The notes beneath the pieces were generated by a model. The model had not been told where the DNA came from and ran no database searches. It saw only the letters and a program-made list of their open reading frames with translations. This document shows, one piece after another, positions 45,869-54,012 of a stretch of DNA of 64,000 nt (positions within the stretch are counted from its first letter, which is position 1; every line of letters begins with the position of its first letter). Position numbers and translations under genes: made by a program. The stretch is from Paenibacillus sp. An7 (GTDB lineage Bacteria > Bacillota > Bacilli > Paenibacillales > Paenibacillaceae), in the NCBI RefSeq assembly GCF_009870785.1, contig NZ_WTWX01000008.1, forward strand, positions 62,001-126,000, in the 5' to 3' direction.

Positions 45869-45893
45869 CATGTCTAACTTATAGTGGGTGGTC
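45869..45893 (+). repeat. Probable IS3-family terminal inverted repeat
   Basis: ATGTCTAAC followed by TTATAGTGGGTG lies directly after the transposase remnant. It resembles the ends of IS3-type elements and the arms of the hairpin at 50919-50969 in this window (ATGTCTAAC, GGGTGCAG). Confidence 0.5.
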
Positions 45894-45972
45894 CGTAAAA
45901 GTGTGGGTCCTTTTTTCGTTTTTATCGAGATTTGATAGCTAGCCAATGATCCAGTTTGACTATGCTGATTCC

Positions 45973-46716
45973 TCAAGACCAAATATCTAGAAGCAGAGAA
46001 GCAAGCAGCCCCATCGAAGCGATGAATCCGACCAAAGGTCCACCTTCCTCAAACGCTTCAGGCATCATGGTTGAACAGATCATCGAGATAATGCCTCCTC
46101 CTGCAAAAGCTCCTATTGCTGCCTTCATTTCACCAGACAGTTGTTCGAGAAAAAGATATCCTCCCATTGCAGCCAGGGCAGAAATGAGTAACACACAAGC
46201 CCACATGAGTGCAATTTTCGCTTTGGAATAACCACTTTTTCTGAGTCCAATGGTACTGGAGAGTCCTTCGGGAATGTTACTTACAAAGATGGAAACAACA
46301 AGCACGATACTAACTCCTTTACCTGCCAGAAGACTAGCTCCCAGCATGATCGATTCCGGTATAGCATCCATTACCGTTCCTGCAAAAATGCCGAGTCCGC
46401 TTTGATTCTCTTCTTTTGAATCTTTTTTATTGTTATTCGATCGCTTGCGGTTGGCCCCGCCTTTGTTAGATATATAAAGGTCAAAGGCAGTGTAAATGAT
46501 AGAACCCGCAGCAAAGCCTAAAGCTGTTGCCTTAATTCCGCCACTATTTAGTGATTCATCTAAAAGTTCAAATGCTGCTGCACCGATGAGAGTACCGGTA
46601 CCAAAAGCCATAATAAATCCGGTGATTTTTTTAGGAATAGACATAAATAAGGCGGCCAAGGCGCCCAACAAAACAGCGGAAGCTGAAAATCCGCCCCACA
46701 AGAGTGCAGCCCACAT
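45973..46716 (-). CDS. ZIP-family metal transporter
   Basis: A 247-aa membrane protein with about eight hydrophobic segments. The metal pathway motifs are DAIPESIMLG near residue 115 and SNIPEGLSSTIG near 147. A hydrophilic Asn/Lys-rich loop (about 87-106, NNNKKDSKEEN) lies between helices 3 and 4. The pattern is that of GufA/ZupT-like importers of zinc or other divalent metals; specificity is unknown. AAGGAGGT precedes the ATG. The gene has host-like composition and lies just outside the AT-rich island. Confidence 0.88.
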   Translation of the reverse strand: MWAALLWGGFSASAVLLGALAALFMSIPKKITGFIMAFGTGTLIGAAAFELLDESLNSGGIKATALGFAAGSIIYTAFDLYISNKGGANRKRSNNNKKDSKEENQSGLGIFAGTVMDAIPESIMLGASLLAGKGVSIVLVVSIFVSNIPEGLSSTIGLRKSGYSKAKIALMWACVLLISALAAMGGYLFLEQLSGEMKAAIGAFAGGGIISMICSTMMPEAFEEGGPLVGFIASMGLLASLLLDIWS

Positions 46717-46857
46717 TATGTAACCTCCTTCGATATATACATGGTTGTAAGTTGTAATTAACCGAAGAAGAAAAAGTAAAACAATCCCTAAATAAATATC
46801 GCCTTACTGCATCCGCTCACTGTAATGATGGGTGGATTTAAAAAAACGAAAAACAAA

Positions 46858-46884
46858 AAGAATCCGCGATGAGTGCGGATTCTT
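46858..46884 (-). terminator. Terminator of sulfurtransferase gene
   Basis: AAGAATCCGC (46858-46867) pairs with GCGGATTCTT (46875-46884); the minus strand continues with TTTTTGTTTTT. Confidence 0.85.
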
Positions 46885-46889
46885 CCATT

Positions 46890-47732
46890 TTATTCCGTTG
46901 TAGTCACCACCGGATTCTCCCGATAGGAGATCCAGTCGCTCCAGCTTCCTGCATATAGTTTCACTTTATCGAATCCCGCTGCGCGAAGAGCTATCACATT
47001 AGGACAAGCCGTGACACCTGAACCGCAGTATACAATGATCTCCTGATCTTTCGGCAGGTGGTGGAAGCGATCTGCAAGTGCATCGGGGGATTTCCATGTA
47101 CCGTCCGAGCAGAGATTGTCCTTCCAGAAAAAGTTGATCGCACCTGGAATATGTCCTGCTGTATGATCGATCGGTTCTTCAACTCCTAAATAACGTGCAT
47201 GTTCACGAGAATCAATGAGTAAGGAAGATCCTTGTTTAGAAGCTTCTCGAACTTCTTCCAAGCTTGCGAGTAGATGCTGCTGAATATGAGGTGTAAAAGA
47301 AGCAGGTATACGAACCGGCACCTCTGCCGTAACCGGAAATCCCGATGCTTTCCAGGCACTATATCCTTCATCCATTAGGTATACTTCTTCGTGGCCCATA
47401 TAGCGCAGCAGCCACCATAGACGGGAAGCCATCGCACCGCCCTGATCATCATACACAACAATACGTGTCTCGTTACTTACGCCTGATTTTCGCAATAGCT
47501 GCGCAAGGCTGTCGATATCCGGCAAAGGGTGGCGTCCCCCGTGTCCCTGATCTTGCAGCGGAGAGGACAGACTGCGCTCAAGATCAAAATAAACCGCTCC
47601 AGGGATGTGGTCTTGCTGAAAAGCCTTTCTTCCTGCTTCAGGCTCTGCCAGAGAAAAACGGCAGTCTGCGATAAAGAGATCTGGCTCATACATTCTTGCC
47701 AAGACCCATCTCATACTTACGATTGAGTTCAT
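46890..47732 (-). CDS. Thiosulfate/3-mercaptopyruvate sulfurtransferase
   Basis: The 280-aa protein contains two rhodanese domains. The inactive N-terminal one spans about 1-130 and the catalytic C-terminal one about 145-275. The active loop is CGSGVTAC near residue 236, the form typical of 3-mercaptopyruvate sulfurtransferase, whereas thiosulfate enzymes usually have CRKG-type loops. It moves sulfur to cyanide or thiol acceptors in the cytoplasm. AAGGAGGAAG precedes the ATG. It lies about 45 bases after the EamA gene on the same strand and may be co-transcribed with it. Confidence 0.92.
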   Translation of the reverse strand: MNSIVSMRWVLARMYEPDLFIADCRFSLAEPEAGRKAFQQDHIPGAVYFDLERSLSSPLQDQGHGGRHPLPDIDSLAQLLRKSGVSNETRIVVYDDQGGAMASRLWWLLRYMGHEEVYLMDEGYSAWKASGFPVTAEVPVRIPASFTPHIQQHLLASLEEVREASKQGSSLLIDSREHARYLGVEEPIDHTAGHIPGAINFFWKDNLCSDGTWKSPDALADRFHHLPKDQEIIVYCGSGVTACPNVIALRAAGFDKVKLYAGSWSDWISYRENPVVTTTE

Positions 47733-47778
47733 TTGAGCTTCCTCCTTTTTAATGACTTCAACTTCATATTCTTACGCA

Positions 47779-48738
47779 TTATCCTTTGGTTTGAGGAACG
47801 GGGCTTATCGTATTCAAGGGATCTGCTGCTTCTGTCAGGGGCATGGTCTCTGCATCAAGAGGTTCACTACCATACCGAAGAAAAAACCATACCCCGGTAA
47901 GTATAATTACTCCCGCGATAAGCTGCAGGATGGTCAGCGCTTCTCCAAGCAGTACCCAAGCGAGGAGAGAAGCAATCACCGGTTCTCCAAGTACAGACAT
48001 GGATACAGTTGTTGCATTCATTACCTTTAGCAGCCAATTAAACAGGTAGTGACCGAGCAAAGTAGGTACAATCGCAAGAAGAAGGAAGATTCCCCATTCG
48101 CGAGCATCGTATCCTGTAAAAGAAATCTGGTTTCCCGCGTTATACACGGCCAGGGAAGAACCTGCGAATAGGAACACCCAGAAATTATAGACAAAAGCAC
48201 TGATGTTCTTTCGCGCATATTGTCCAATAATCATATGTATAGCTACCGCAATTGTGCCAAGCAAAGAGAGAAAATCACCTTTGAGTGCATTCCCAGATAC
48301 CTGGAAATCACCCGCTCCAATAATGACGGAACCGGCTACAGCCATCCCCATGCCTATGAGCATCATACGATTGGGTTTGGTAGCAAAAATCCACATGGAA
48401 CCCAGCATTACAAGAATCGGTTCAAGTGTCAGAATGACCGTAGAACTGGCAACAGTAGTCAGCCGTAAGGAGCTCATCCATAATAAAAAGTGAAGCCCAA
48501 GCATGATGCCGGAGATGCCAAGTGTTATCCACTCTTTTTTGCTTAGTCGAAAGATATCATGGCGGTACTTATAGAGCAGTGGAGTCATCAATAGATTCGT
48601 TAAAAAAAGCCGATACATGGCAATGACAGATACTTCCGCCGCAGACCATCTTACAAAAATAGAGGAAAACGATATGGCAACAATGCCAATAATATAAAGC
48701 AGTTCATACTTACTAAATGACCGTCGTTCACTTTGCAT
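47779..48738 (-). CDS. EamA/DMT-family transporter
   Basis: The 319-aa protein has ten hydrophobic helices in two EamA repeats (about 12-145 and 158-295). Typical segments are MYRLFLTNLLMTPLL, SSTVILTLEPILVML and SMSVLGEPVIASLLAWVLLGEALT. Such proteins export or import small metabolites such as amino acids, nucleosides or drugs. A polar tail of about 25 residues ends the protein. GGGAGAA precedes the ATG. Substrate unknown; first gene of a possible two-gene unit with the sulfurtransferase. Confidence 0.9.
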   Translation of the reverse strand: MQSERRSFSKYELLYIIGIVAISFSSIFVRWSAAEVSVIAMYRLFLTNLLMTPLLYKYRHDIFRLSKKEWITLGISGIMLGLHFLLWMSSLRLTTVASSTVILTLEPILVMLGSMWIFATKPNRMMLIGMGMAVAGSVIIGAGDFQVSGNALKGDFLSLLGTIAVAIHMIIGQYARKNISAFVYNFWVFLFAGSSLAVYNAGNQISFTGYDAREWGIFLLLAIVPTLLGHYLFNWLLKVMNATTVSMSVLGEPVIASLLAWVLLGEALTILQLIAGVIILTGVWFFLRYGSEPLDAETMPLTEAADPLNTISPVPQTKG

Positions 48739-48945
48739 TTCTTATTCTCCCAATCGAATGTATGGTTTGTCTCTAGATGTATATTAAAAATCACCTGCAA
48801 CCTTTCATATTATACCGATAAATAATAAAGCCGAAAAGCAAAAAAACAAACTTGAAATGCACCCCATCTTTGCGAGATATGATTGAACCCATCATTTTTC
48901 GTGTAATGAAAAGTAAGCTTAACTCAGGATTGGGAGGATAAACTT

Positions 48946-49359
48946 ATGAAAAGACGAAAACATCATTCGACGTTGTTAACGGGAAGTATATTGATGTTAG
49001 CTGTGGCTACTTTTAACGCAGAACAGGCGGCGGCTGCAGAGCTCAGCACAGCAGACTCCCCTGAAAAGCCGATCATATATGAAACAACTTCAGAGACGAT
49101 TCAAAATAATACCGAGATCAAAACAAGTGAATCTAATAAAATAGAAGCTGAAGGAGTTTACACCGGTCTTGCGGATCCACATACTGCGGAGATTGAAATA
49201 AATGGAAAAGCCATCTGTTTTCAACTGAAAGAAGGCATCATGGAGAAAGTGGAAGCTTGGGATTCTGAGAAGTCTGTAGAAATCATCTACAGCATCAAGA
49301 CCTTTGCTGGTATGCCTGATGTGAAGCAGTTTATTCTGCATAACATAAATCAAGTGTAA
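48946..49359 (+). CDS. Small secreted protein of unknown function
   Basis: The 137-aa product has a classical signal peptide: basic start KRRKHH, hydrophobic core about 8-22, and likely cleavage after AAAA near 31. The mature region begins with a Ser/Thr/Glu-rich stretch and ends in a compact beta-type segment (EIEINGKAICFQLKEGIMEKVEAW). I do not recognise a family. GGGAGGATAAACTT precedes the ATG. It is a single gene upstream of the aldehyde dehydrogenase. Confidence 0.7.
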   Translation: MKRRKHHSTLLTGSILMLAVATFNAEQAAAAELSTADSPEKPIIYETTSETIQNNTEIKTSESNKIEAEGVYTGLADPHTAEIEINGKAICFQLKEGIMEKVEAWDSEKSVEIIYSIKTFAGMPDVKQFILHNINQV

Positions 49360-49401
49360 TAAGTAGATTGAAGAATCAATACTTATATCTCATCTTTAAG
49401 A

Positions 49402-49423
49402 ACAGTTCCGGTGTGGGAACTGT
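49402..49423. repeat. Inverted repeat upstream of aldehyde dehydrogenase gene
   Basis: ACAGTTCC (49402-49409), GGTGTG, GGAACTGT (49416-49423), 24 bases before ATG 49448. No T-run, so an operator or leader hairpin is more likely than a terminator. Confidence 0.5.
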
Positions 49424-49447
49424 AAATGCGAAACGGAGGAACCAAAA

Positions 49448-50875
49448 ATGAAAACGATTACATTTAATAAACCTTTGGGCATGTTAATTGACGGCGAGTA
49501 TATTCGGACGAAAAAAACGATCCCTGTAATTAATCCTTCCAATGAAGAGGTCATCGCTGAAGTTCCTGATGCCTCACGTGAGGATTTAGATAGAGCGGTT
49601 GCAGCAGCCAGGGAAGCATTCCCTGCTTGGTCGAGCAGACCAACTGAGGAACGTGCAGAACTTCTGATAAAACTAGCGGATGTAATAGAGAAGAACAAAG
49701 AAGAATTAACAGAACTTCTTATGAATGAGAATGGGAAGCCGCTTCAGGCAAGCCAGGCTGAAATGGAAGATGCGATCCGGTGGTACCAAGCAATCGCCTC
49801 GCAGCGTCTGGATGAAGAGATCTTGGAGGATTCCGAAGAGCATAAAGTGGTACTGCAGTATGTACCTCTTGGTGTAGTGGGGGCTATTGTACCTTGGAAT
49901 TTCCCTATGAATTTGGCGGCTTGGAAAATCGCACCGGCACTCCTTACCGGGAATACACTCGTTGTTAAACCATCTCCTAATACGCCGCTTTCTACCCTTC
50001 GTATGGCAGAACTCGCTAAGGATTTATTCCCTAAAGGGGTACTGAATATTATCTCGGGTGGAGACGACCTGGGTCCTTGGATGACAGCACATGAAGGAAT
50101 GGATAAAATCTCTTTCACTGGGTCAACGGTAACAGGGAAGAAAGTAATGAAGAGCGCATCAGACAATCTAAAACGGACAACCCTTGAGCTAGGCGGGAAT
50201 GATGCCGCGATTGTGCTGCCTGATGCAGATCCGAAGCAAGTGGTTGAAGGGTTATTCTGGGCAGCTTTTGCGAATACAGGGCAAGTATGTGTGGATGCAA
50301 AACGACTTTATATTCATGAAAAGATGTATGATGAAGTGCTGGAAGAAATGATCGCTTATGCGAAGACGATTCAGGTAGGAGATCCTTCTGATCCGAAGAC
50401 CGGTCTAGGTCCGTTGCAAAACAAAATGCAGTATGACAAGGTGAAGGAACTCATTAAAGAGACAAAAGACAGCGGTGCCCGGATTGCTTATGAAGGAGAA
50501 GTTCCTGCAGGTAAAGGATATTATATTCCTGTTACGATTGTAGATAATCCGCCAGAAGATTCTCGGCTCGTTCAGGAAGAGCCGTTTGGCCCCATCGTAC
50601 CGCTTTTAAAATATAAAGATATTGATGAAGCGGTACAGCGTGCTAATCATACGAGATATGGTCTTGCCGGTTCTGTCTGGGGCAAAGATTTGGAGCTGGC
50701 GTATGATGTGGCTTCACGTCTAGAAACAGGAACAGTCTGGATTAATGAATCCCAAGTCATGCAGCCTGACTTCCCATTTGGCGGCCATAAAGAGTCAGGA
50801 ATTGGTGTTGAACACGGTAAAGCAGGACTTGCAGCTTTTACGAATTCTAGAACGGTGATGATTAAGAAAAAATAA
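49448..50875 (+). CDS. NAD(P)-dependent aldehyde dehydrogenase (succinate-semialdehyde type)
   Basis: The 475-aa enzyme oxidises an aldehyde to the acid. Key blocks are VPWNFPMNLAAWKIAPALLTGNT (cofactor and anion hole), FTGSTVTGKKV, the general base in LELGGNDAAIV near residue 243 and the nucleophilic cysteine in NTGQVCVDAKRLYI near 277, then EEPFGPIVPLL. The pattern fits the succinate-semialdehyde or glycolaldehyde group, but no gab genes are adjacent. ACGGAGGA precedes the ATG. Downstream is the IS-end-like hairpin. Confidence 0.9.
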   Translation: MKTITFNKPLGMLIDGEYIRTKKTIPVINPSNEEVIAEVPDASREDLDRAVAAAREAFPAWSSRPTEERAELLIKLADVIEKNKEELTELLMNENGKPLQASQAEMEDAIRWYQAIASQRLDEEILEDSEEHKVVLQYVPLGVVGAIVPWNFPMNLAAWKIAPALLTGNTLVVKPSPNTPLSTLRMAELAKDLFPKGVLNIISGGDDLGPWMTAHEGMDKISFTGSTVTGKKVMKSASDNLKRTTLELGGNDAAIVLPDADPKQVVEGLFWAAFANTGQVCVDAKRLYIHEKMYDEVLEEMIAYAKTIQVGDPSDPKTGLGPLQNKMQYDKVKELIKETKDSGARIAYEGEVPAGKGYYIPVTIVDNPPEDSRLVQEEPFGPIVPLLKYKDIDEAVQRANHTRYGLAGSVWGKDLELAYDVASRLETGTVWINESQVMQPDFPFGGHKESGIGVEHGKAGLAAFTNSRTVMIKKK

Positions 50876-50918
50876 CGTTATGACAATGAAATAAGCGAAA
50901 TAGGTAAACCGCCGAGTT

Positions 50919-50969
50919 TGAACTGCACCCCTAATGTTAGACATCAACTAACATTGGAGGTGCAGTTTT
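50919..50969 (+). terminator. Long hairpin terminator resembling abutted IS3-family ends
   Basis: AACTGCACCCCTAATGTTAG (50921-50940) and CTAACATTGGAGGTGCAGTT (50948-50967) are inverted arms with two internal mismatches around a 7-base loop, followed by TTTTTATT. The arm reads like the terminal repeat of IS3/IS150-type elements (TGAACTGCACCC...GTTAGACAT), and it can also serve as terminator of the aldehyde dehydrogenase gene. Confidence 0.7.
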
Positions 50970-50974
50970 TATTA

Positions 50975-51001
50975 ACAAAAAGACATTCCAAAACGGAATG
51001 C
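50975..51001 (-). terminator. Terminator of chemoreceptor-like gene
   Basis: CATTCC (50984-50989) and GGAATG (50995-51000); on the minus strand TCTTTTTG follows. Confidence 0.65.
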
Positions 51002-51011
51002 CCCTGTTCAA

Positions 51012-52082
51012 TTATAGTTGACTTCTCCGGTTCATCCGGCTGAGCTGTTTTTCAAGTTTGGCAAAACTTTCAGATAGAGAGTGGATTTCCTGCTGTTGAA
51101 TTGAGACCAGATGGAGTACATCATTTAGACTTCCTTTATTGTATTCGGTCATATCTACTGTTATTTCTGTTGCCACTCCAAGGTCCTGTAACATGGATTT
51201 CATCTCAAAAAGAGCCTCCTCTACAGGTGCAGTTACAGTTAAATCTACGGCTGTAGCTGAGGAGGAAGAGTTTTGTTGATGTGGTAAAAGGGTGGGTATA
51301 AGTAGATTATTAATCTGCTCATTAACCTGCTCATTAACCTGATTGAACTGATTAGCTAGCAGCAAAGATTGTTTGTTCTGCATTTCAAACGATTCAATGA
51401 TGTTTTCGATGGAAGACACAATCTCAATCGATCGTTGATTGGTTGCATTTGTGGCCACTTGTAAATCAGTCTGATATTGATTCGCAGCCTGAACGGATTC
51501 TGTAATTTTAGTCAGCATCGTTTCCATTGCGCATTTGGCTTCTAATGCTCTTTGCTTTTCTTGTTCCTTTTCCTGCTGTAAAGTGTTATTGAACTGCGCA
51601 TACATCAGATTTACGACAGATACCAAAGTGAAAGTTATGATATAGAAAAGAAGGTCCTGAACATTTGTGGAGTGAAATATATTTTCTCCTTGAGTAAAAA
51701 AATAGAAACATAAGATCGACAAGGTAATGAGCAGTGTGAGTGCATTAATTATTCGATCCTGGTAAATGCCCATGATGGCCACATAAAAATACATCGTCAT
51801 AATATTGATCATATGAGGATCGATCTTAATTAATAAAAATAAAGCAATACCATTAACGAGGGTAATAAAGTATTTTATGTAAGGAACGGTCCGAGTGAAT
51901 TTGGGATGATTGGATATAAGTGTCACAGGTACAATAATGAGAAATATGGTACCCAATACTAGAAGTATAAATTGGGGTGAAATCCCAATTGTAAAACTAA
52001 GCATTTCGTTTACTGTAATAGCTGCTGCTAGGACAAACACCAAGCGGTTATTTCTTTTTTTTGTGAGTTCAATGTCAGTCAC
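51012..52082 (-). CDS. Membrane protein with chemoreceptor-like coiled coil but no signalling domain
   Basis: The 356-aa protein has about six hydrophobic segments in residues 14-165 and then a cytoplasmic helical region (about 170-350) rich in Gln, Asn, Glu and Ser heptads, as in methyl-accepting chemotaxis proteins. The conserved hairpin tip and HAMP domain are absent, and the protein ends naturally with its own terminator, so it is not a plain truncation. A 12-base direct repeat (51315-51338) encodes a VNEQ duplication. GTG 52082 follows GGGGTG at 8 bases. It may be a non-chemotactic membrane sensor or scaffold. Confidence 0.65.
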   Translation of the reverse strand: MTDIELTKKRNNRLVFVLAAAITVNEMLSFTIGISPQFILLVLGTIFLIIVPVTLISNHPKFTRTVPYIKYFITLVNGIALFLLIKIDPHMINIMTMYFYVAIMGIYQDRIINALTLLITLSILCFYFFTQGENIFHSTNVQDLLFYIITFTLVSVVNLMYAQFNNTLQQEKEQEKQRALEAKCAMETMLTKITESVQAANQYQTDLQVATNATNQRSIEIVSSIENIIESFEMQNKQSLLLANQFNQVNEQVNEQINNLLIPTLLPHQQNSSSSATAVDLTVTAPVEEALFEMKSMLQDLGVATEITVDMTEYNKGSLNDVLHLVSIQQQEIHSLSESFAKLEKQLSRMNRRSQL

Positions 52083-52338
52083 AAGTAGACACCCCTGTTT
52101 CTCCTAGGCATATTCTGTCCTAAAATCGTCCTATACTGGTAGATAGCCATCGGTTCTTTCTCCTCCTGTTTCTATGGATTGCTATGTAAAGTATATCGGA
52201 AAATGTCGAAAAAGACTGCAATTTTATGCAAATACCAAGCTTTCAGTTTTAAAGAACGGTTCCGAGGGATAGTATGAGTACATAAGATCAGTTATAATGA
52301 ATCTTTTAAGACAGGCAGAAAGGGTGACATAAAATCAT

Positions 52339-52620
52339 ATGTTAACAATTACAGAATTTGAGGTACAAGAAATTAACGACCCCTTTGGTATTGTAGAAGG
52401 GACTAGATATGAGTTCCAAATCGTAATTGATCCAGAGGAAGATGATGAGTTGTACTCTGAGAATGGGGTCTACATTCGCGTCATTTATAGAGCGGACGAG
52501 CCTAAAGATGGAATTATTAAGTACGATTTGTATGAAAAAGTAACCGAAAAATATCTTGACTTTGATCTTGAAGAAGATGAACTGGCCGTGCTTGAAACGT
52601 TCTGCAAAGAACACATCTAA
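52339..52620 (+). CDS. Small acidic conserved protein (DUF6509-like)
   Basis: This 93-aa soluble protein is very acidic (PEEDDELYSENG, DFDLEEDELAVLETFCKEH). The start MLTITEFEVQEINDPFGI resembles small DUF6509 proteins of Paenibacillus and Bacillus, as far as I can recall. No catalytic motif is visible. AAAGGGTGACATAAAATC precedes the ATG. It is a single gene followed by a terminator. Confidence 0.65.
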   Translation: MLTITEFEVQEINDPFGIVEGTRYEFQIVIDPEEDDELYSENGVYIRVIYRADEPKDGIIKYDLYEKVTEKYLDFDLEEDELAVLETFCKEHI

Positions 52621-52648
52621 TTGTCGTTTAAGTAACGACATGGTTAAT

Positions 52649-52699
52649 AAAGCATATTCTGAACAGCGTAAAGGCTGTGCAGGGTATGCTTTTTAATTT
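52649..52699 (+). terminator. Terminator after small acidic protein gene
   Basis: AGCATATTCT (52651-52660) pairs with AGGGTATGCT (52681-52690), with an inner CAGC/GCTG stem, then TTTTAATTTT. Confidence 0.8.
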
Positions 52700-52777
52700 T
52701 CCATCCTTTTTCTAGATGGAATGGGTATATATGTTATGATGGATGCGTAATACATATTCATGTTCAGGAGAATAGAG

Positions 52778-53488
52778 ATGAGCCTAAATCGAAAGATTCT
52801 TATTGTAGAAGATGACCAAGATATTTCTCGGGTAATAAAAGATTATCTTGTCCTTAATGGCTATGAAGTTTGTGCTGTATACAGCGGGATCGAAGCATTA
52901 CAAGCGATAGAAGTAGAAAACCCGGAATTTATTATTCTAGATATCATGTTGCCTGATATAGACGGAATCGAACTCTGTCGTCAAATTCGGGCAAACAACC
53001 CTGTGCCGATCCTCATATTAAGTGCACGAGGCAGTGATACAGATAAGGTGCTCGGACTTGGATTTGGTGCGGATGATTATATGACAAAACCATTCTCCTT
53101 ACGTGAACTGCTTGCAAGAGTTGGATCGAACTTACGAAGAATTGAAATGATAGGCACACAGCAAATGCAGAAAAGTGATGAACATATTTTACATATTGGA
53201 AAGATTCGAATTGATAAAAAGTCATATCAAGTAACAAGAGAGGGGAAAGAAATTTCGCTCTCCGCAAAAGTACTGGAACTGCTATTTTTTCTATCCAAGC
53301 ATAAAAACCAAGTGTTCACAAAAACTCAGCTGCTAGATGCCGTGTGGGGCTATGCTGCGTATGGTGATGAAAATACGATTACGGTGTACATTCGCAGATT
53401 GCGTGAAAAACTGGAAGTAAATCCTTCAAAACCTGAGTATATTCGGACAGTGTGGGGTGTGGGCTACAAGCTTAGCAGCAACGAATAA
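52778..53488 (+). CDS. OmpR-family response regulator
   Basis: The 236-aa protein has a receiver domain (about 5-118): acidic pair in VEDDQD, phospho-accepting aspartate in ILDIMLPDIDG, conserved Ser in LILSARG and Lys in TKPFSLRELLARV. A winged-helix DNA-binding domain (about 135-235) follows with ILHIGKIRIDKKSYQV and TVYIRRLREKLE...IRTVWGVGYKL. AGGAG at 52766-52770 selects ATG 52778. It heads a same-strand cluster of lipoprotein, sensor kinase and ABC transporter, which it probably controls. Confidence 0.95.
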   Translation: MSLNRKILIVEDDQDISRVIKDYLVLNGYEVCAVYSGIEALQAIEVENPEFIILDIMLPDIDGIELCRQIRANNPVPILILSARGSDTDKVLGLGFGADDYMTKPFSLRELLARVGSNLRRIEMIGTQQMQKSDEHILHIGKIRIDKKSYQVTREGKEISLSAKVLELLFFLSKHKNQVFTKTQLLDAVWGYAAYGDENTITVYIRRLREKLEVNPSKPEYIRTVWGVGYKLSSNE

Positions 53489-53533
53489 CTAGCGCAAAAT
53501 GGACAAGAAGCTCTTCATTTAGGTGGTGATCGC

Positions 53534-53947
53534 ATGAAAAAGGTTAATTTGCTGAGCATTCTGTTATTGCTCTTTATTATTGGTTGTATGGGAAAGGGAG
53601 AAGGTTTGGATAAGAATGAGTTTCTAGAAAGTTTCGAGACGTCTCTTAAAAGTCAAGGAATAGAGATGAGACAGGTAGAGCCGTCGTCAAATGCAGTGAT
53701 AGAAAGTGTAGTCCCTTATCAATTTAATATCAAAGAAAATGGGGGAAACGAAGATGCCATCTTTATCTATTTTTTTAAGTCTTCGAGCCAAGTGGAAAAT
53801 GCCGTCAAAAATGCGGAATACACCATTACCACCTTGACTAAAGTGACAGAGTATAAACGAGATAATATGTTAGTTGTTCATTATGCTTTTGACGGATTTA
53901 CAGAGAAATATGGTTCTAAAATGAAAAAAGCAATGGGTATGAATTGA
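53534..53947 (+). CDS. Small lipoprotein between response regulator and kinase
   Basis: The 137-aa product starts with a lipoprotein signal peptide: basic KK, hydrophobic core, and a lipobox IIGC with the lipidated cysteine at residue 18. The mature part (about 119 aa) has a predicted alpha/beta layout with VPYQFNIKENGGNEDAIFIYFF and ends lysine-rich. I do not recognise the family. Its position between the response regulator and kinase genes suggests a sensory accessory or a regulated output located on the outer face of the membrane. Confidence 0.75.
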   Translation: MKKVNLLSILLLLFIIGCMGKGEGLDKNEFLESFETSLKSQGIEMRQVEPSSNAVIESVVPYQFNIKENGGNEDAIFIYFFKSSSQVENAVKNAEYTITTLTKVTEYKRDNMLVVHYAFDGFTEKYGSKMKKAMGMN

Positions 53948-54012
53948 AAATATTCACAAAATAATTTGTTAGGGTATTCAACAAAAGAGACCAGTCAGGG
54001 TGGGAGAACAAA

